Shown here: positions 17,431-25,600 of the stretch, one piece after another
Numbering within the stretch: the stretch's first letter is position 1
How the letters are laid out: every line of letters starts with the position of its first letter
Source of the DNA: UBA6921 sp031363085
GTDB taxonomy: Bacteria; Pseudomonadota; Gammaproteobacteria; SG8-11
DNA length: 64,000 nt
Reading direction: 5' to 3'
Assembly (NCBI GenBank): GCA_031363085.1
Contig: JANLTU010000004.1
Coordinates: 13,576 to 77,575 of the forward strand
Notes under the pieces: generated by a model
What the model was told of the DNA's origin: nothing
What the model saw: the letters and a program-made list of their open reading frames with translations, nothing else
The model's database searches: none
Program-made: the position numbers and the translations under genes

Positions 17431-18432
17431 TTAACTGAAACGAAAACCGGCGACAACGAGGTTATGAGCATGCAGAAAGTCCGCTGTACTGACCGGTTTC
17501 GCGCCCGGCAACTGGACTTGCAGCAAACGCAAACAGCCCGCGCCGGTGGCCACGTCGATGCCCGCTTTGCCGGCCTCCACCACCACGCCGGGTGCCGCGC
17601 CGGCGTCACCGAGCAGCGCGTGCGCCTGCCATATCCGCAGCGGATCCGCGCCCAGTTCGGCGAACGCCACCGGCCAGGGATTAAAAGCCCGCACCTGCCG
17701 AGCAAGCTGCTCCGCAGGGCGTGTCCAGTCGATGCGTGCTTCTTGCTTGGTGATTTTTGCGGCGTAACTGGCCTGTGTGGCATCTTGCACTTGTCCGCTG
17801 ACAGGCCCGGCGGCAAGCTGCTCCAGCGTAGCAAGCACGGCACCCGCGCCCAGCGCCGCCAGCCGGTCATGCAAGGCTTGCGCGCTGTCGTCCATAGCCA
17901 CCGGGCAGCGCACCACGTGGAGCATCGCACCGGTGTCAAGACCTGCATCCATTTGCATGATGGTGATGCCGGTTTCGCTGTCGCCGGCGAGAATGGCGCG
18001 TTGAATCGGCGCGGCGCCGCGCCAACGCGGCAGCAGCGAGGCATGAATGTTCAGCCCGCCCAAGCGCGGAATCGCCAGCACCGCCGGCGGCAGAATCAGC
18101 CCGTAAGCCACCACCACCAGCACGTCGGGTTGCAGCGCTGCGAGCACGCGCTGCGCCTCGGGGTCTTTAAGTGTTGCGGGTTGCTGCACCGGAACGCCGT
18201 GCTCGATGGCTAATGCCTTCACCGCGCTTGCGCTCAGTTTGCGTCCACGCCCGGCCGGCCGGTCTGGCTGCGTGTACACCGCCAGCACCCGGTGCACTGA
18301 AGCGAGCAGGCCACCTAACGCGACAGCGGCGAATTCGGGTGTACCGGCAAAGACGATATTCAGACGCTTACCCGCAAGTCGATCACAATGTTTTACGCCG
18401 CAATTTTTCCATCTTTTTGCGGATGCGCCCAC
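17431..18432 (-). CDS. fmt: Methionyl-tRNA formyltransferase
   Basis: Formylates initiator Met-tRNA from 10-formyltetrahydrofolate. The N-terminal domain starts LNIVFAGTPEFAAVAL. The catalytic SLLPRWRGAAPIQRAI and GDSETGITIMQMDAGLDTGAML blocks are intact, and a C-terminal OB-type domain follows. The start is a problem. No ATG, GTG or TTG lies in frame near the conserved N-terminus. The nearest standard codon is the GTG at 18432, inside def, which would add a 23-residue basic lead. The position where homologues begin is a CTG at 18363, 19 bases after the def stop, with GGGTAAG just before it; that would give 310 residues, the usual length. I list the GTG form as the conservative boundary and consider the CTG start about equally likely. 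Confidence 0.93.
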   Translation of the reverse strand: MGASAKRWKNCGVKHCDRLAGKRLNIVFAGTPEFAAVALGGLLASVHRVLAVYTQPDRPAGRGRKLSASAVKALAIEHGVPVQQPATLKDPEAQRVLAALQPDVLVVVAYGLILPPAVLAIPRLGGLNIHASLLPRWRGAAPIQRAILAGDSETGITIMQMDAGLDTGAMLHVVRCPVAMDDSAQALHDRLAALGAGAVLATLEQLAAGPVSGQVQDATQASYAAKITKQEARIDWTRPAEQLARQVRAFNPWPVAFAELGADPLRIWQAHALLGDAGAAPGVVVEAGKAGIDVATGAGCLRLLQVQLPGAKPVSTADFLHAHNLVVAGFRFS

Positions 18433-18886
18433 GCTTGACCTCAGACAGGTAGTCGACAAACAACTTACCGTCGAGGTGATCAATCTCATGCTGGATGCAC
18501 ACCGCCAGCAAGTCGTCGATCTTCAGCGTGAACGGCGTGCCGTCGCGATCCAGCGCTTCAACGTGCACCCAGCGCGAACGCTGCACCGTGTCGTAAATAC
18601 CCGGCACCGACAAACAGCCTTCTTCGGTTTCTTCTTCGCCTTCACGGGCGACAATTTTTGGATTGATGAAACAATGCGGTTCGCTTCGGTCGTTGCTCAG
18701 GTCGATCACGACGACGCGTTTGAGCACGTTCACCTGGGTGGCGGCCAAGCCGATGCCGGGCGCCTCGTACATGGTTTCAAACATGTCGTCGACCAAGCGG
18801 CGCAGCGCGTCGTCCACCTGCACCACCGGCTGCGCGCTGTTGCGTAAGCGAGGATCGGGATAGTGCAAAACCTGAAGAATAGCCAT
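18383..18886 (-). CDS. def: Peptide deformylase
   Basis: Metalloenzyme that removes the formyl group from new proteins. The three family motifs are present: GIGLAATQV near residue 45, EEGCLSVPG near 90 (metal Cys) and QHEIDHLDG near 133 (two metal His and catalytic Glu). The ATG giving MAILQVLHYPDPRL is chosen because family members begin there; the frame is open upstream to a GTG at 18952 without similarity. It is first in the minus-strand run leading to trkH, and diverges from the LysM gene across about 190 bases that must hold both promoters. Confidence 0.96.
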   Translation of the reverse strand: MAILQVLHYPDPRLRNSAQPVVQVDDALRRLVDDMFETMYEAPGIGLAATQVNVLKRVVVIDLSNDRSEPHCFINPKIVAREGEEETEEGCLSVPGIYDTVQRSRWVHVEALDRDGTPFTLKIDDLLAVCIQHEIDHLDGKLFVDYLSEVKRGRIRKKMEKLRRKTL

Positions 18887-19079
18887 GGCGCGTCGCAATT
18901 TTACAAGTAGGGGTGAGTGAACTAGTGTTGTGATTATAGGGGATGAACGCACGGGCGTCAGCGTTCACCCGCTCATGCGTACCGGCAAACTGTCGATATA
19001 CCGTGCGTGGCCATCGCACTTGCCCAAAGCCACCAAACCGAATCATGTCATTCGTACACATTTGCTTGAGGGGTACGCA

Positions 19080-20165
19080 ATGTTATTCAAGAAATTGCTC
19101 ACGTCAATGCTGTTGGTGCTGGTGGCCGGTGTGGCGCTGGCGGCTGAGAATCCCGCGCGCGCCGGTGCGGCACGCAGCGGCGATGAAATCGTGCTGCATC
19201 CCAACTATCCGGCCCGTTACGTAGTGCGCAGCGGCGACACTCTATGGGAAATCGCCTCGCGTTTTTTACGCGATCCGTGGCGCTGGCCCGATGTGTGGGA
19301 CTTCGAAAATAAAATTGAAAACCCGCAGTTTATTTATCCAGGCGACGTGGTCGTGCTGGTCAAAACCAACGGCAAGCCGATGCTGAAAGTACAGCGCAGC
19401 CCAGCCAAAGCCGCCACCACGCGCCTCACGCCGAGGATCCGCGCAACCAAACTGGATCGCGCCATTCCCACGCTGCCGGTCGACGCCATTAAACAATTTG
19501 TGTCGCAACCGCGCGTGCTGGCCGAACGTGAATTAGAAAGCTCGGGCTATGTGGTGGCAAGTAGCGGCGACCATTTGGTCGGCGGCATCGGCGACCAAAT
19601 TTACGCACGCGGCTTGCCCGCCGGCAAGAACACTAGCTTTGCTATTTATCGCACCGGCAAGGCTTACCAAAACACCGATGGCAAGTCCGACGAACTGCTG
19701 GGTTACGAAGCCATTTATGTGGGCACGGCCATGGTTAAAACCTTCGGCGATCCGGCCACCTTGCAGATTACCGACGCCAACCGCGAGACCCTGATCGGCG
19801 ACCGCTTGTTGCCCATGACGCGCCCGGAAAGCGAGCCGCAATGGGTACCGCGCGCACCCGATGCGCCGGTCGAGGGCCGCATCATCAACGTGGTCGACGC
19901 GGTGGCTCGCGTTGGACAATTTCAAACCGTGGTGCTGAATCTGGGCGAATTCGACGGCTTGCAACGCGGCCACGTGCTCGCCGTCTATCGCGCCGGCACC
20001 GATGCGCGCGACGTCGTCAGCAGCGACTCGCGCGATTCCATACAACTCCCCGACACCCGCGCCGGCCTCGCCATGGTGTTTCGCACCTTCGACCGCGTCA
20101 GCTACGCACTGATCATGAAAGCCGAGCAAGACATTCGCCTGCACGATGCCGTGCGCAAACCGTAA
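19080..20165 (+). CDS. Exported LysM-domain peptidoglycan-binding protein
   Basis: 361 residues. A signal peptide ends near residue 21 (GVALAAE). One LysM domain follows at about 45-97: YVVRSGDTLWEIASRFL, then a tryptophan-rich DPWRWPDVWDFE and closing FIYPGDVVVLV. LysM binds cell-wall glycan. The long C-terminal part (about 140-360) is a domain seen after LysM in gene neighbours of def/fmt and is not assigned a function. I chose the ATG at 19080 because GAGGGG precedes it and the signal peptide begins there. It is divergent from def, a common arrangement in gammaproteobacteria. Confidence 0.88.
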   Translation: MLFKKLLTSMLLVLVAGVALAAENPARAGAARSGDEIVLHPNYPARYVVRSGDTLWEIASRFLRDPWRWPDVWDFENKIENPQFIYPGDVVVLVKTNGKPMLKVQRSPAKAATTRLTPRIRATKLDRAIPTLPVDAIKQFVSQPRVLAERELESSGYVVASSGDHLVGGIGDQIYARGLPAGKNTSFAIYRTGKAYQNTDGKSDELLGYEAIYVGTAMVKTFGDPATLQITDANRETLIGDRLLPMTRPESEPQWVPRAPDAPVEGRIINVVDAVARVGQFQTVVLNLGEFDGLQRGHVLAVYRAGTDARDVVSSDSRDSIQLPDTRAGLAMVFRTFDRVSYALIMKAEQDIRLHDAVRKP

Positions 20166-20173
20166 GCGCAGAA

Positions 20174-20944
20174 CTACCCATTGAATTCGGCAATGACCGG
20201 GGCATGGTCCGAAGGGCGCTCTAATTTGCGCGGGGCTTTGTCGACGCGGCAGCCGGTGCAGCTTTTGTAGAGCGCCGGGCTTGCCAGAATATGATCGATG
20301 CGCAAGCCCAGATTGCGGCGAAATGCGGCCATGCGATAGTCCCACCAACTGAACTGGCCACCCTCTTGGGAATGCAGGCGAAAGGTATCGCAAAGCCCGA
20401 TATCAATCAGCGCCTGGAACGCGGCGCGTACTGAAGCGTTGAACAGCACGCCGTCTTTCCAGACTTCCGGGTCGTGAACGTCGCGCTCATCGGGTGCGAT
20501 GTTGAAGTCGCCAACCACCACTAGGCGTTCATGGCTTGCAACTTCGTCTTTAAGCCAGGCGGTGAGCGCTGCCAGCCAGCGTAATTTGAAGTCGTATTTT
20601 TCCGAACCCACTTCGCTGCCGTTGGGCACGTACAGATTAATCATGCGCACTTGGCCGAAGGTGGCCGCCAGCACGCGGCGCTCGTTGGTGGTAAAACCGG
20701 GAATGTCGACCAGGACGTCAGCCGCCGCGTGCCGGCTTAAAATCGCCACGCCGTTATAGCTTTTTTGTCCGGCAAAAGTGACGCTGTAGCCGAGGCTCTC
20801 GACGTCCGCGCGCGGAAAGTCAACATCCGTCACCTTGGTTTCTTGCAAGCCTAATAAATCCGGCTGTTCCGTTGCCAGCCAGTCGCTCAGTTGCGGCAGG
20901 CGTACCCGCAGGGAGTTTACATTCCAGGTGGCGACCTTAAACAT
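20174..20944 (-). CDS. xthA: Exodeoxyribonuclease III
   Basis: 256-residue AP endonuclease and 3' exonuclease for base-excision repair. Motifs in order are WNVNSLRVRLPQL at 8, LGLQETKV near 33, VVGDFNIAPDERDV near 140, LRIDHILAS near 222 and SDHAPVIAEF at the end (catalytic His). The end converges on the LysM gene with an eight-base gap and no visible terminator. Its start overlaps the end of the SH3 gene by eight bases. Confidence 0.95.
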   Translation of the reverse strand: MFKVATWNVNSLRVRLPQLSDWLATEQPDLLGLQETKVTDVDFPRADVESLGYSVTFAGQKSYNGVAILSRHAAADVLVDIPGFTTNERRVLAATFGQVRMINLYVPNGSEVGSEKYDFKLRWLAALTAWLKDEVASHERLVVVGDFNIAPDERDVHDPEVWKDGVLFNASVRAAFQALIDIGLCDTFRLHSQEGGQFSWWDYRMAAFRRNLGLRIDHILASPALYKSCTGCRVDKAPRKLERPSDHAPVIAEFNG

Positions 20945-21683
20945 TGGGGAACTTGTTGCGCGAGATGGGGGGGGGTTTGCGCAGGCGCCGCTTCATGAGC
21001 GACCAGCCCAGCATGCTGCCAAGCACCAGCACCGCGCCGAGGCTGGCCAAAAACCAGGGCAGTCCAATTGAAAACTTTGGCGTTACGGGTTTGATGGGCG
21101 GCGCATCCTCCCCATCCGCAGTGGTGGGCACCACGTCGGGGATGTTGGCGAGCCGATCCTTGAGGCTGGTATTTTCTTCTTCCAGCGCGCGCGCGCGCCC
21201 GACCGCTTCGACCACCTGGGCGCTGTTGTTGCGAATATGTTTTTCGAGCTCGACGGCATGTTCGAGCGTGTTTTTAATTTCGGCACGCAACTCCGTCACG
21301 ATTTTGCTCTCATCGCCCGGGGACGATGCCGGAGATGCCGCAGACGACGGGTCTTGCAACGACTTGATGACTTCTTGCGCCTTGGCAAAGCGGTCGGTGA
21401 GATCAAGATACTGCAAGTGGATCGGGGTGTCGGTCGTCACCAGTTCCTGCTCCACCCAACCTACGCTACCGTCTTCGGTGCGAATTTTCAGTAACGCCCC
21501 TTCGCGCGACAACACCTTTACCAATGCGCCGCCAAGCACCTGCTTTACAATCGGCGCGTCCGGCTCATTTGCGCCATGCAAAGGAACGCTGAGCCGATCA
21601 CTGATGTAGGTCGGTGGGGGGGGCGGTGTGGCCGGCGGAGTACTAGCGACTAACGTCGCGAATATCAGCCATGGGTGGTACAT
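20937..21683 (-). CDS. SH3-domain, coiled-coil membrane protein (YgiM-like)
   Basis: 248 residues. A weak signal or anchor comes first, then a proline run (PPATPPPPP). A bacterial SH3 domain spans about 28-90 (ISDRLSVPLHG to GSVGWVEQELV), a predicted coiled coil about 130-175 and one strong transmembrane helix about 212-232. A basic tail KRRLRKPP follows. The order matches the TIGR04211/YgiM group of envelope proteins, whose role is poorly known. It overlaps the prlC end by 19 bases, so prlC, this gene and xthA form one minus-strand unit. Confidence 0.8.
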   Translation of the reverse strand: MYHPWLIFATLVASTPPATPPPPPTYISDRLSVPLHGANEPDAPIVKQVLGGALVKVLSREGALLKIRTEDGSVGWVEQELVTTDTPIHLQYLDLTDRFAKAQEVIKSLQDPSSAASPASSPGDESKIVTELRAEIKNTLEHAVELEKHIRNNSAQVVEAVGRARALEEENTSLKDRLANIPDVVPTTADGEDAPPIKPVTPKFSIGLPWFLASLGAVLVLGSMLGWSLMKRRLRKPPPISRNKFPNV

Positions 21684-23743
21684 GGTTGGCTGCCCCTTGT
21701 GATGCCATTGTGACGCAACAAGGCGTCGACCGAAGGTGGGCGGCCGCGAAAGTCGGTAAACAATTCCATCGGTTCGCGTGAACCGCCTTGTTCCAGAATC
21801 GCACTGAGAAATTTCTTGCCGGCCGCAGTATTGAATACACCTTGCTCTTCAAACAAAGAGAAGGCGTCCGCCGACAACACCTCCGCCCATTTATAACTGT
21901 AATAACCCGCAGCATAGCCACCGGCAAAAATGTGCGTAAAGCTGTGCTGAAAACGATTGAACGCCGGCGGTACGAACACCGACACGGCGCGCCGCACGTC
22001 ATCCAGAGTTGCTTGCACGCGCGCGCCCTGCGCGGGGACATAATTTAAATGCATACGAAAATCGAACAGTGAAAACTCCAGTTGGCGCAGCATTATCATC
22101 GCGGACTGAAAGTTTTTAGCCGCTAGCATTTTGTCGAACAAGTCGTCCGGGAGCGCCGCGCCGGTTTGGTAGTGCGCGGCTATCACGCTCAGCGCCTCGC
22201 GTTCCCAACACCAGTTTTCCATGAATTGACTGGGTAACTCCACCGCGTCCCAAGCCACACCGTTGATGCCGGACACGCTAATATAGTCCACGCGGGTTAA
22301 CATGTGATGAAGACCGTGGCCGAACTCATGGAACACGGTCTCGACTTCTTGGTGGGTGAGCAACACCGGCGTGTCACCGACCGGCGGCGTGAAATTGCAG
22401 GTGAGATACGCCACTGGCGACTGCACCCCGGCTGCATGTTTACGGCGGCCAATGCAATCGTCCATCCACGCGCCGCCGCGTTTGCCCGGGCGCGCGTATA
22501 AGTCCAGATAAAACTGTCCGCGTAACTCACCCAGCACATCGCGAATTTCGAAAAAGCGCACGTCCGGGTGCCAGGTTTCGACCGGCCCGACTTCAGCGAT
22601 GCGAATGTCGAACAGGCGGCGTACCACGTCGAACATGCCGTGCAACACACGATTCACCGGGAAATACGGTTTTAAATCTTCCTGCGCAAACGCAAAGCGC
22701 TGCTCGCGCAACTTCTCGCCGTAATACGGCAGGTCCCAGGCTTCGAGTTTGGCAATGCCATGTGCGTCACGCGCGTAGCTTTGCAATTCGGCCAACTCTT
22801 GCTGCGCCATGGGTTTGGAGCGCTGCGCCAAGTCGCCCAGAAATTGCAGCACTTGCTCCGGGTCGTGCGCCATCTTGGTGGCCAGCGAATACACCGCGTA
22901 ATTGTCAAAACCCAGGAGCTGCGCCTGCTCGTGGCGCAAAGCAAGAATACGCTCCATCAGCGGGCTGTTGTCCCAGGTGCCGGCGTTCGGCCCCTGCTCG
23001 GACGCGCGCGTCACATACGCCTGATAAATTTCCGCGCGCAGCGCGCGGTTATCAGCATGCGTGATCACCGCGTAATAGGACGGGAAGTCCAACGTAAATA
23101 CCCAGCCGTCCTTGCTTTGTTGCTGTGCGGTTTGTTGCGCCAGCGCGCGCGCCGACGCGGGCAGACCGCTTAATAACGCCGCGTCAGTGACGTGCTTGTG
23201 CCACGCATGGGTAGCGTCGAGCACATTTTCTTCAAACTTGGTGGTGATCTGCGACAGCTCTTGCTTGATGTCTTTGTAGCGCGCCTTTTTCTCCGGCGGC
23301 AGATCCACCCCCACCAAGCGAAAGTCGCGCAACGCGTTGTCGATGACTTTTTTCTGCGCGCGATCCAGGCGCGCGTACTCGGGGCCGTTGGCAATGTGCT
23401 GGAAGGCGCGGAATAAAGTTTCATCCTGACCCAGCTCGGTGTAATACGCCGTAAGCTTGGGCAGGCCGGCGTTATACGCGGCACGCAATTCCTCCGAGTT
23501 CACCACCGAATTCATGTGACCGACCGGCGACCAGAGTCGCCCGAGCTTGTCATTTAACGCTTCGAGCGGTTCGACAAAATTGTCCCACGTGTAGTCGTGC
23601 GTGCTTGCGACCAGCGCACGTAGCGCCGCGCGGTTGTGCGCAAGGCGTTGATCCAGCGCCGGCTCCACGTGCTCGGCGCGGATGTGTGCAAACGGCGGCA
23701 GGCCGTCGAAGTTGATTAATGGGTTGGTCTGAGTTGAATCCAT
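21665..23743 (-). CDS. prlC: Oligopeptidase A (M3 family)
   Basis: Cytoplasmic zinc metallopeptidase of 692 residues that degrades short peptides such as cleaved signal peptides. The zinc motif TVFHEFGHGLHHML (HEXXH near residue 472) and the downstream zinc Glu region PSQFMENWCWE are intact. Length and the conserved start NPLINFDGLPPFAHIRAEHVEPA are as usual for the family. Its start codon is only 69 bases from the preferred divergent srkA start, so the promoters must overlap. Confidence 0.96.
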   Translation of the reverse strand: MDSTQTNPLINFDGLPPFAHIRAEHVEPALDQRLAHNRAALRALVASTHDYTWDNFVEPLEALNDKLGRLWSPVGHMNSVVNSEELRAAYNAGLPKLTAYYTELGQDETLFRAFQHIANGPEYARLDRAQKKVIDNALRDFRLVGVDLPPEKKARYKDIKQELSQITTKFEENVLDATHAWHKHVTDAALLSGLPASARALAQQTAQQQSKDGWVFTLDFPSYYAVITHADNRALRAEIYQAYVTRASEQGPNAGTWDNSPLMERILALRHEQAQLLGFDNYAVYSLATKMAHDPEQVLQFLGDLAQRSKPMAQQELAELQSYARDAHGIAKLEAWDLPYYGEKLREQRFAFAQEDLKPYFPVNRVLHGMFDVVRRLFDIRIAEVGPVETWHPDVRFFEIRDVLGELRGQFYLDLYARPGKRGGAWMDDCIGRRKHAAGVQSPVAYLTCNFTPPVGDTPVLLTHQEVETVFHEFGHGLHHMLTRVDYISVSGINGVAWDAVELPSQFMENWCWEREALSVIAAHYQTGAALPDDLFDKMLAAKNFQSAMIMLRQLEFSLFDFRMHLNYVPAQGARVQATLDDVRRAVSVFVPPAFNRFQHSFTHIFAGGYAAGYYSYKWAEVLSADAFSLFEEQGVFNTAAGKKFLSAILEQGGSREPMELFTDFRGRPPSVDALLRHNGITRGSQPCTTHG

Positions 23744-23811
23744 AGGCAGTAGTGAACGATGTTATGATGCAAGCCGGGCCACAGTTTAATGTAATGGGCG
23801 GTGCACACCAA

Positions 23812-24813
23812 ATGTTAACGGACCCGCTGGAATCAGAAACCCCCTACGCCGATCTGTCGCCGGATCTCGTGCTCAACGCCATCGAAGCGCAGGGCCATAC
23901 GTGCAGCGGCCACTTGCTCGCGCTCAACAGCTACGAAAACCGCGTGTATCAAGTCGGCATCGAAGCGCACCGACCGCTGGTCGCCAAATTTTACCGGCCG
24001 GCGCGCTGGAGCGACGCGGCGATTCTGGAAGAGCACGCCTTCACCGCCGAATTGGTCGAACAGGAAATCCCGGTGGTGCCGCCGTTGGCGGATGCCAACG
24101 GCGGCACTTTGCACGAATTCGGTGGCTATCGTTTTGCGCTGTTTCCAAGCCAAGGCGGGCGCTGGCCTGATCTCGACAGCGGCGCCAATCTCACTTGGCT
24201 GGGCCGCTTCATCGGACGCATTCACGCCGTGGGCGCGACCAAACCGTTCGCACAGCGCCCGAGCTTGACACCAAAAACGTTCGGCGTGGATTCGTTCGAA
24301 TATCTGCTCGAACACGAGTTTGTGCCCGCGCATCTGGTCAGCGAATATCGCGAAGTGGTCGGCGACTTGCTGCGCGAAATCGATGCCGCTTATGCGCGCG
24401 CCGCACCGCTGCAACTGATCCGCGTGCATGGCGATTGCCATCCCGGCAATATTTTATGGACCGACGACGGCCCGCACTTCGTCGACATGGACGACTGCCG
24501 CATGGCGCCGGCCGTGCAGGATATCTGGATGCTGCTGTCCGGCTCGCGCGAAGAAATGAGCCGCATGCTGTCGGCGTTTCTCGACGGCTACTACGACTTC
24601 CACGAATTCGATCCGCGCGAACTGCACTTGGTCGAAGCACTGCGCACGCTGCGCATCATCCACTACGCCGCTTGGCTCGCCCGCCGCTGGAAAGACCCGG
24701 CCTTCCCGCGCAACTTCCCCTGGTTCGGCGCACCCAGCTATTGGGACGAACACCTCAACACGCTGCGCCAGCAACGCTTGGTGATCAGCGATGCGCCGTT
24801 GGAGTCGCGCTGA
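23812..24813 (+). CDS. srkA: Stress response kinase A (YihE/RdoA family)
   Basis: Protein Ser/Thr kinase of the APH-like fold, 334 residues; in E. coli it counters stress-induced cell death. It has the SYENRVYQVG nucleotide loop near 38, the catalytic HGDCHPGNILW near 205 and the metal motif VDMDDCRMAP. I chose the ATG at 23812. In-frame ATGs at 23752 and 23794 would add 20 or 6 residues without family similarity, and would bring the start within eight bases of the divergent prlC start. It converges on nrdJb with a 51-base gap. Confidence 0.92.
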   Translation: MLTDPLESETPYADLSPDLVLNAIEAQGHTCSGHLLALNSYENRVYQVGIEAHRPLVAKFYRPARWSDAAILEEHAFTAELVEQEIPVVPPLADANGGTLHEFGGYRFALFPSQGGRWPDLDSGANLTWLGRFIGRIHAVGATKPFAQRPSLTPKTFGVDSFEYLLEHEFVPAHLVSEYREVVGDLLREIDAAYARAAPLQLIRVHGDCHPGNILWTDDGPHFVDMDDCRMAPAVQDIWMLLSGSREEMSRMLSAFLDGYYDFHEFDPRELHLVEALRTLRIIHYAAWLARRWKDPAFPRNFPWFGAPSYWDEHLNTLRQQRLVISDAPLESR

Positions 24814-24864
24814 TACCGATATTCAACGTGCGATCATTCCGAAATCTCGTCCGGCGTGATGTGG

Positions 24865-25575
24865 TTACCCGCACTTCGAATCCCCGCAGTTCAGGCAGGT
24901 CATGCAGCCGTCCATCTTGATGACCGCCTTGGTGCTGCACTTGGCGCACAGTTGCGCACTTTCCGGAAAGTCGCCGGGCGCGACTTTTTCGGCGGTTTTG
25001 ACGTAGGCGTTGTATTGGCTGCGTTTGTCGTCGATGAGTTTTTTCTGGTGCTCGTCGAGCTCGCCGCCCTTGAGCAAGCCGATCAGGCGCAAGTGGCTTT
25101 CGATGGCGTCGCCGATTTCCGCGACCAGCGACGGCATGTATTTACCACCCTTCTTGAAGTAGCCGCCACGCGGGTCGAACACCGAACGCAGCTCGTCCAC
25201 CAAAAATGTCACGTCGCCGCCCTTGCGGAACACGGCCGAGATAATGCGCGTGAGGGCGACGATCCACTGGAAGTGGTCCATGTTTTTCGAGTTGATGAAA
25301 ATCTCGAACGGGCGGCGCAGCTCGTATTCGGTGCCCGGATTCAAAATGATGTCGTTGATGGTCAGGTACAGCGAGTGCTCGGTGAGCGGGGTCTTGACTT
25401 TATAGGTGGTGCCCAACAACATGTCGGGGCGTTCCAGTTTTTCGTGCATCTGCACGACATTGTTGCCGGGTTCTTTGGTTGCTTCGACGGGCGCGGCGGC
25501 CTTGATTTTTTCCGCTTCGGTCTTGGGTTGCGCCACGTCGTAGCTGACGATTTTCTTGTCGATCTTGATGGTCAT
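24865..25575 (-). CDS. nrdJb: Class II ribonucleotide reductase, C-terminal subunit (NrdJb)
   Basis: 236 residues that correspond to the detached C-terminal part of B12-dependent ribonucleotide reductase, as in Pseudomonas. The tail is cysteine-rich (CAKCSTK, then CMTCLNCGDSKCG), the likely reductant-relay and metal-binding end. AGGAG precedes the ATG. It starts 25 bases after nrdJa on the same strand and is surely cotranscribed. Split NrdJ is a real family form and not a frameshift, since both parts have their own ribosome site. Confidence 0.93.
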   Translation of the reverse strand: MTIKIDKKIVSYDVAQPKTEAEKIKAAAPVEATKEPGNNVVQMHEKLERPDMLLGTTYKVKTPLTEHSLYLTINDIILNPGTEYELRRPFEIFINSKNMDHFQWIVALTRIISAVFRKGGDVTFLVDELRSVFDPRGGYFKKGGKYMPSLVAEIGDAIESHLRLIGLLKGGELDEHQKKLIDDKRSQYNAYVKTAEKVAPGDFPESAQLCAKCSTKAVIKMDGCMTCLNCGDSKCG

Positions 25576-25600
25576 GAGGTTGCTCCTGATAGCTGCGCGG

